NCBI GenBank assembly: GCA_963513935.1
Contig: OY740771.1
Span: forward strand, 14,661,138 to 14,725,137
Length of the DNA stretch: 64,000 bases
Source: Aphrophora alni
Lineage: Eukaryota; Arthropoda; Insecta; Hemiptera; Aphrophoridae
Reading direction: 5' to 3'
Shown: piece by piece, positions 57,985 through 64,000 of the stretch
Layout: each line of letters starts with the position of its first letter
Position numbering within the stretch: the first letter of the stretch is position 1
The notes under the pieces: model-generated
The model's input: the letters and a program-made list of their open reading frames with translations, nothing else
The model's database searches: none
What the model was told of the DNA's origin: nothing
Made by a program: the position numbers and the translations under genes

Positions 57985-58317
57985 TTGGGGCATTTTGAAT
58001 TGACATTGTATAATAAATTATTAATATATAAACAATTGTTAAAACCGATATGGACTTATGGAGTGCAACTCTGGGGATGCATCAAGAAAAGTAATATACT
58101 GAATATTCAAAATAAGATGTTACGACCTATTGTTAATGCCTCTTGTTATATCAGGAATGACTATTGACACAATGATCTTGGAATTGATTCTGTAAATGAA
58201 GAAATTCAAAACTATGCAGACAGTATGGAGGATAGGCTTCAGTCATGTCAAAATATTGAGATGTTACAACTTCTGGACTATATTATAATGATATACATCA
58301 TCAACTCAGAAGAGTGA
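57985..58317 (+). pseudogene. Jockey-type reverse transcriptase C-terminal remnant (right arm)
   Basis: One frame of 111 codons with a single internal TGA at 58165. YNKLLIYKQLLKPIWTYG and VQLWGC then NIQNKMLRPIVNASCYI match the conserved end of jockey-clade reverse transcriptases (pattern YKxxLKPIWTYGxQLWG...NxxRxIVxAPWY). HNDLGIDSVNEEIQNYADSM after the stop matches the usual RDLxIPTVxEEIxxYS tail. No palm or endonuclease domain is present; the 5' part is missing. It has no ATG at its start. Family length is about 900 codons or more, so about an eighth remains. Confidence 0.88.
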
Positions 58318-58455
58318 AACCTTTGAAATTAGTTAATTAAGGAATAAAATGTACTAAAGTATGGGAGTCTCCCCACCACAAAGTGACTTTTAGATAATAG
58401 AGCCAAATTACTTGATAGACATTGTCTAGCTGTAATTTTAGTAAATATAAATTGA

Positions 58456-58600
58456 GCACCCAAATACTCTAATATTCGGGGGGAAATAGAGTTGGTGAAG
58501 AGCGACCTAAAAGAATAAATGAAGGATAGGGATCTAAACAATGACAACACTACATGGTTGTCCCTCACTCACTTTGAGTGTGCCTCTGACGAAGACTCGA
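58456..58600 (+). repeat. Family A repeat in right arm
   Basis: CCAAATACTCTAATATTCGG, AAATAGAGTTGGTGAAGAGC, GATAGGGATCTAAACAATG and the terminal CTCACTCACTTTGAGTG hairpin. The G run here is short, so the long C run of the left arm expanded later. Confidence 0.82.
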
Positions 58601-58748
58601 TTCATAATAACACCTAGACAAAAACTGAAAAGAAAAAAAATTTAGCACCTCAAATTTTTATCCTTGTTAAATAAAAGACATTTTGTTTATATACCAAAGA
58701 GTAGAATAATGACTCTGAACGATTACTTATATAAATTGCCATAATATG

Positions 58749-59021
58749 AGTTTTACTTTTGTCATTTTATTGATTTATTGATCCATAATGCCACATCTTC
58801 CAAATTATAACCATTTAAAAAAGATTTAAAAAAAGGAAGAAAAATCACAAAATTGTAAAAAAATTCAGGAAAGTATAAAAAATATGAGATCATTTTAACC
58901 ATTTTCGGGTTAAATTTTAAACATTTTTAGGAAATAACTAATTAAAATCAAACCTGGGGAATTGTTCGAAAAACTTCTCCGTCATTATCACCTTATGAAA
59001 AAAAAGAAAAAAAGATATTAA
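58749..59021. other. No gene recognised
   Basis: AT-rich, unassigned, between the inverted repeat and the next family A copies. Confidence 0.5.
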
Positions 59022-59278
59022 TTTTTCTTGTTGTTTAACGGCGAAAAACCTTTCGGTCATCACCGTTTTATAAAAAAGAATAGAAGACAAAATAAAGACA
59101 TCTAGCCCTTGAATACTCTAATAGCCTCAAAGTCGGAAGAGAAGAAGAGATAGTCAAGAGAGACCTGATAGATGAAAGAGAGGGATCTAACCCAAGACTA
59201 CTTGAAGAAAGTTGTAGATCCAGCTAAAGTTCTCGGATATGCTACACTCACACTCACTATGAGTGAGCCCCTGAGGGT
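59022..59278 (+). repeat. Family A, most complete copy (~257 bp)
   Basis: Blocks in order: CTTGTTGTTTAACGGCG, AAAAACCTTTCGGTCATCAC, an AT-rich link (ATAAAAAAGAATAGAAGAC), CCTTGAATACTCTAATAGCC, AGTCGGAAGAGAAGAAGAG, TAGTCAAGAGAGACCTGATA, GAGAGGGATCTAACCCAAG, GTTGTAGATCCAGCTAAAG and, at the end, hairpin CTCACTATGAGTGAG followed by CCCCTGAGGG. No frame is conserved between copies, so it is non-coding. Read on the other strand, GGGTTAGATCCC is B-box-like and lies about 35 bases after TAGCTGGATC, a weak hint of a SINE. The hairpin terminus and frequent inverted pairing instead hint at a foldback or TIR element. About 21 copies occur in this window (13 plus, 8 minus). I cannot name the family. Confidence 0.85.
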
Positions 59279-59289
59279 AAGAAAGAATA

Positions 59290-59455
59290 TAAAATAAAGA
59301 GTTCTACTCTTCAAAAACTCTAATAACAGTCAGAAAATAACAAGAGTTGGTCAAGAGAGATCTGTTAGGGAGGGATCTAAACCAATGACTACATGAAGAA
59401 AGGTGAAGATCCAGCTAGGGTCTCTCAGTCTTGCCACACCCAAACTTACAATCAG
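59290..59455 (+). repeat. Family A repeat, tandem to the previous copy
   Basis: AATAAAGAGTTCTACTC, AAAACTCTAATAACAGTCAG, AGAGTTGGTCAAGAGAGATC, CTACATGAAGAAAGGTGAAG and AGATCCAGCTAGGGTCTCTC. It lies head to tail with 59022-59278 and lacks the distal AACGGCGAAAAACC block, as if the second unit reused the first one's end. Confidence 0.82.
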
Positions 59456-60689
59456 TAATCGGTTTTAAAATTTTTGAAAGTTCAACCTATATTAATTCCT
59501 AAACGAGTGGGTTTATGAAAAATACCTAAAAATAAAAAAGTCTTCGCATCCATAAGGAATTTTAATATTAGTTCCCATATTGGAAGATTTTTAATCCAAC
59601 TTAATATTGCTAAACTTTTTAATAAATTCCATTTTTAAGTCCCAAATTTAAATTTATCAAGGGATAGTTACGACATACCATGATAAAATTTTCATCCTGT
59701 ACATATTTCATTTGATAACATTCTTCAGAATTGTCATTATTAGAATTGTAATTACTTACCTGGAATTGTCATTACTTCTGCCAACACGTTTCACTTTTTA
59801 AAAGTCAATATAAATGATTCGACTAGAATTCCTACAAAAATCTAACCGAAGGATCTTATGATAAGCACCATTAAATTCGTCAGACCCTACAATGGCCCTT
59901 CCAAACACGCTGAATCTTCAACATGAAAACAACTGAATCTCGAACAGATGTTTTGTAATTTACATTCTATAGAAGGAAAACTGACAGTTGTCTTGTTTTC
60001 CAGCCTCAATGTTTTTAAGTGTATCATTGCACAGAGTCCATTCTAGTAACTCTTGTACTCCTGGTGTTAAACAAAAGGAAAAATTTCAGGTTAGAGCAGA
60101 CAGTACTAGTAAATGCATGCAGTTTGTGTAAAGCGTTCTGAGTATTAAAGTGTGTAAAATTGTGATCTGCCAGGGGAATGTCCACGAAGGCTGCTTTCCC
60201 AACGACTGCATATTAAGTAATCCATGTTGGTAGAGAATATACCCTCTACCCAGGAGTTGTATACAGAATTTAGAAAGAAGGACTGTGTAGATTGAAGAGT
60301 AGAACACCCTTCAAGGGTAGGACTTGACTGAAAAGGATAACTCGGGTGTGTGGGGTCGTTTCTCCCTAAGACTCCCCCTGCAGGGTTATATGGAAATGTG
60401 TAATATATCAGAAAATAAGTATTTTATTCTTGGAATATGTTCTTAGTTTCAGAGTTATTGCGGTTATACCCTTGAGTTCCTCTGAATAAAAAAAAAGTAG
60501 TTTTTAATTGATACATGTTTGTCTGTCAGTGTTTAGTTATTTATAGCATAAACGTATGATCCAATTTTAATCAAACTACCGATTCAACCGCATCAATAAT
60601 TTCTTGATTGTTTTTCTTTAACAATTTAGTTTTTTCCAATTGTTTATACTTACTTTATATTATTAAACTTTCATATTGAAATAAAAATG
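59456..60689. other. No gene recognised
   Basis: The region 60060-60370 is slightly richer in GC, with a 73-codon minus-strand frame at 60086-60307 showing no motif. A family C-type block (AAACGTATGATCCAATTTTA) lies at about 60550. Confidence 0.4.
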
Positions 60690-61905
60690 GATGTTGACCA
60701 GGGATTTTTTAAAAGGTTCGTTTTGGCCTTTACTATTAATCGAACATTTTTGTTTTTTAACCAATCAGAATGTGAATTACTTAACATTAACTTGAAAACA
60801 AAAATTGACACAGAAACATTGTAATAACATTTTTTTGTAGACAATGGAAAAAAGCTTTATTTTAGTTTTTAAACTGTTGTTCTATCTTCAAAATTGTCTG
60901 AGTGATTGAATATTTTAAGTTTTGTTTATTCTCGACCCGAAAAAAAAAGAAAAAAAGAAGATAAATTATAACTTTTGAAGAAAATTCTCTAATTTGCGAC
61001 CAACCTTAAGATTAGACGAAGTTATAGCAATTGGTTTATAACAAAATTGAATTTTCGTAAATTAAGAAACCTTAAAAATCTTCAATTATCTTAATAAATA
61101 TCTGTAATTAACTTTTTATTTTGAGTGAGCATTGTAAGATATTATATATAATGATAAAGATTAATGACTGAAACAACATTGGTCATAATCACAGATAATG
61201 GAATTCTTGCTTTAAACGTCATGATTATCATTTCCTTGTCTTAATACTGTAATTTCTGAGTTACAAAAGAGCGCACCTTGTTCATTCCGCCCAACAGTAA
61301 AACAAACGGCCAAAACTTAAAATAGAATCAATAATATATAAAAAAAAATAATAGATTAAAAAATTTAACCAAATAATATTCCAGCAGTTTCCAAAATAGA
61401 ATAATGAACTAAAGCAGAAACTGGCGTAGGGACAGCTATGGCTGCAGGTAATCAAGAAGAGAGAGGTAATTGGGCTCTTTTTGTAAAATTACTATTAAAA
61501 CATAAAAATTAAAAAAATCATATAAACAAGCAAAATTTATTATTCAAGCAATACATATTAATAAAGCTACATTTCCAATTTCATTAATTAATGAATTCCG
61601 AAATTAAAATTTTGATAATAAAGATTACTATCGCAGCGCCCAAGTGTAATAAATAATTAAAACTTAAATAGCCAAAACTTGGCCAATTTTAAAACTTAAA
61701 CAACCATTCAAAAATTAAATTAAAGGTCTTTTCATACTCTACAAGATAGGTTATTATAACTTTCTCCATACCTATCAACGTTTTCGAGTTATTGAAATTG
61801 TTAACCAATTCATTTTCTGATTGGCTAAATAAACAAATTAAAAAACAAGAGTGTACAACCAAATGTCCTTAACTTTAAAGAAGAGACCTTTATAAAAAAA
61901 AAAAA
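60690..61905. mobile_element. Possible foldback element, decayed
   Basis: TTTTTTAACCAATCAGAATG near 60753 is answered, inverted, by CATTTTCTGATTGGCTAAAT near 61811. A second weaker inverse pair joins TTTAGTTTTTAAACTGTTG near 60862 with AACAACCATTCAAAAATTAA near 61698. The ends are not clear and no duplication is visible. Confidence 0.35.
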
Positions 61906-64000
61906 AAAACATTTTGCTGCAAAGGATTCAGAGGTGGACTGGGCTATAATTAAAAGGATTGGATTAAATAAAGCAATCAAAGACAGCTATTAGCGAAAAT
62001 ACATACATCTGATTTATTATAATAATCTCAGTAAATGGTAACAAAATAAATGAAATAAGCTGTAAGTATTAAAAGTTTCAAACTATTTTATAAATATGTT
62101 GATAAAAGTTAAAAATACAATAAAAATCTATATAAAATGGGCAATTTCTTAATTGATCGACATTAATAATGGTAACAAATAGATGAAAAAATAAATCTAT
62201 ATCAATACATTATTTTTAGGATTGGAAATAAATCTATTAAAAAAACTAACAATTTTATGTCTTTCCAAATAAAATTTCTTACAAATTAAATATTTAAATA
62301 AAGATCAATTCACACAAACATTACAATGTTACACTATATTGTGTCACCTTATTTTACATTTTTAAAATATTGTTCGGCATCATTGTATTAAAAAGACCAA
62401 TTTAATTTATACATAAAAACCATTTAAACATTAATTTGACAGTGCATACACAGGCCAAATTTTCCTACTTTTTTAAAGTGTAGTCCTAAAAGTTATTTTA
62501 TTTTTAGGTTATAATTTTACATCAAATTCCAGTGTTTTAAATATATTTTTTGTACCATAAATAAAATAATAAATGGCGAAGACACTTTTTCACTTGTATT
62601 TTTTATACATAACGTTTAATATCAATAATAACAATTTAAATAATTTGAAATAGTCAGGTATTAAGAACAGCATAATAGTACAAACGTAATATGAATCACC
62701 GCATAGTAAATTTCAGTGCTAACTTTAAGTGTGCTATATTGGTGTAAACTGACCTTTAACAAAACAAAACAAAAATTAAATAAAAATAACATAGTTAAAT
62801 ATTTAATAAAATGCTTCAACAATTAATTCTGTTTCAAAAAAATTTATGCAAGACTGTAAAGTGAACCAGATGTCGTCCACCATGTAGTGTAACCTGAAGT
62901 TGTGCACAGTGAAGATAAAGAAAATATACATTATTGTTTTGTTTCTAATGGATACAATTGCAGTGAAGTAATAAAACTGACAAATGATGAAAAAAGCTAA
63001 CTTTTTTATTGGGGTACCAGTAGTTAACACGGATCAGATGCAGAGGAATTTAAAAAAAACAGGACACACAATGACAAACAATTATACAATATGATAAAAT
63101 TCCTGTTAATTATCTGGCGGATAACTTTAAGAAATCCTGCTGACAAAAATATGTCCTTCTACAATGTTTTTTTATCCAACCATTCATGCAAGGTTGATTG
63201 GTCATGAAAACCAGTTGGCGACTGAAAAATGAACTATACTTGGAAATGCAGAATATATTTTCAAGATTAGTTGAAGGCAATATTCTGTAGTAAGAAATAC
63301 TATCATTTTTTTGTTATTGAGCATGTGTAAATGATTTGTGTTCAGTAATCGTAAAAATAGGAGAATCCAAGGTAAAAACTTCTAAAGAGAAAGATTTACT
63401 AGTATCATTTATGAAAGTAAGAAAGTGATTGAAAATAAAAGAACCAATGTGGTTACATGGAGGGGGAAAAGATGACAAGTGGGATGAAATGACACGGTTG
63501 GAATATCGGTAAAAGTCAAATGGTTTAAAACTTCAATCAAAATATGATACACTAAAAGAATCAAATAAGTACCATGCTACCAAACAAAAATAATTGTATT
63601 ATTTCATCATCAAAATAAAATAAATAAATTGTATAGAACAAACACATTTCTAATACTTATCGGGAAGATATTCCTATTGAGAGATTGTAACACTGACCCT
63701 TAAGAAATAGTGTTGCTGATTGTTCCAAAAGAACATCTCCAGAAACATCAACCAGTCATGACAAATCTTGAAAAAAGTCCAATAAATCAATGACGAAGTT
63801 AAATCAAGAGACAAAAGTTAGCCGTTAAAGACATCACTTGCACCCTTAAGTTCATAATACCTGTAATTAATATTCAGAAACAGTTTGTCCAGATAATCCT
63901 AAACAAAAGTAGATTGGAAGAATCAAAACCATTATTCCTCTCTTTACGAATATTACCTTTAAGATACTTGTATTTACAAAGTACTTAAGTTATTTTTTAT
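61906..64000. other. No gene recognised
   Basis: Very AT-rich, without a supported frame, RNA gene or known repeat. The 75-codon minus-strand frame at 62803-63030 has no motif. Confidence 0.5.

Larger units (their letters stand above)
56884..58748 (+). repeat. Large inverted repeat, right arm (~1.86 kb)
   Basis: Inverse of 52695-54558, from CTTGATGTTGCCTAGTAAAT to CTGAACGATTACTTATATAA. The arm-to-arm spacing makes a cruciform or long hairpin RNA possible. Confidence 0.93.

Noticed and set aside
59022..59278. Family A as a definite Pol III SINE
   Set aside because: The B-box-like block is fair, but the A-box match is poor and spacing is short (about 35 bases). The terminal hairpin and inverted pairing fit another class as well, so I left the class open.
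60086..60307. 73-codon minus-strand frame in slightly GC-richer DNA
   Set aside because: No motif recognised. An alternative frame over the same region also gave nothing known.

Overview
This is AT-rich eukaryotic DNA with no host protein-coding gene that I can support. The long open frames are low-complexity or repeat-derived, and every recognisable protein remnant belongs to a mobile element: jockey-type non-LTR reverse transcriptase, a second reverse-transcriptase palm fragment, a Penelope-like GIY-YIG endonuclease, mariner transposase, a Helitron PIF1-type helicase and a fragment resembling tyrosine-recombinase N-termini. Many short TTAGG/CCTAA stretches (the usual insect telomere motif) plus this element mix point to an insect. 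A hemipteran is my guess, with low confidence. The window reads as intergenic or large-intron heterochromatin-like sequence. Layout: 1-8.3 kb holds scattered fragments of several unnamed repeat families (called A to H here), a GC-rich inverted-repeat element at 1.8-2.1 kb and a tandem dimer of family B at 6.8-7.8 kb. 8.4-9.7 kb is a foldback element with TA target duplication. 10.7-11.6 kb holds a hairpin repeat and a tRNA-derived SINE-like unit. 16.25-16.45 kb is a degenerate CCTAA array. 19.69-32.38 kb is a direct tandem duplication of a 6.35-kb unit. 34.9-35.2 kb holds a compact inverted repeat containing a good hammerhead-ribozyme candidate. 36.9 and 41.1-41.4 kb are long GA/CT microsatellites, with a 200-N assembly gap at 39.6 kb between them. 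43.17-44.24 kb is a 1,076-bp palindromic transposon. 44.6-45.8 kb is a decayed Penelope-like element with inverted terminal repeats carrying hammerhead-like motifs. 48.2-49.2 kb is the most GC/CpG-rich non-repeat stretch. 49.4-50.9 kb is a dead mariner fused to a GC-rich minisatellite that alternates with TTAGG runs. 51.45-52.2 kb is the 3' end of a Helitron. 52.7-58.75 kb is a very large inverted repeat (about 1.86-kb arms, 2.3-kb spacer) carrying jockey fragments. 59.0-59.5 kb has two head-to-tail copies of family A. The rest, to 64 kb, is AT-rich with a possible further foldback element at 60.7-61.9 kb. The most interesting signals are the hammerhead motifs tied to inverted repeats, about 21 copies of an apparently unnamed ~250-bp family with a conserved terminal hairpin, often in converging inverted pairs, and the TTAGG-interleaved minisatellite. 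I found no evidence of a new enzymatic system. Family letters are my own labels, and all identities and similarities were judged by eye.
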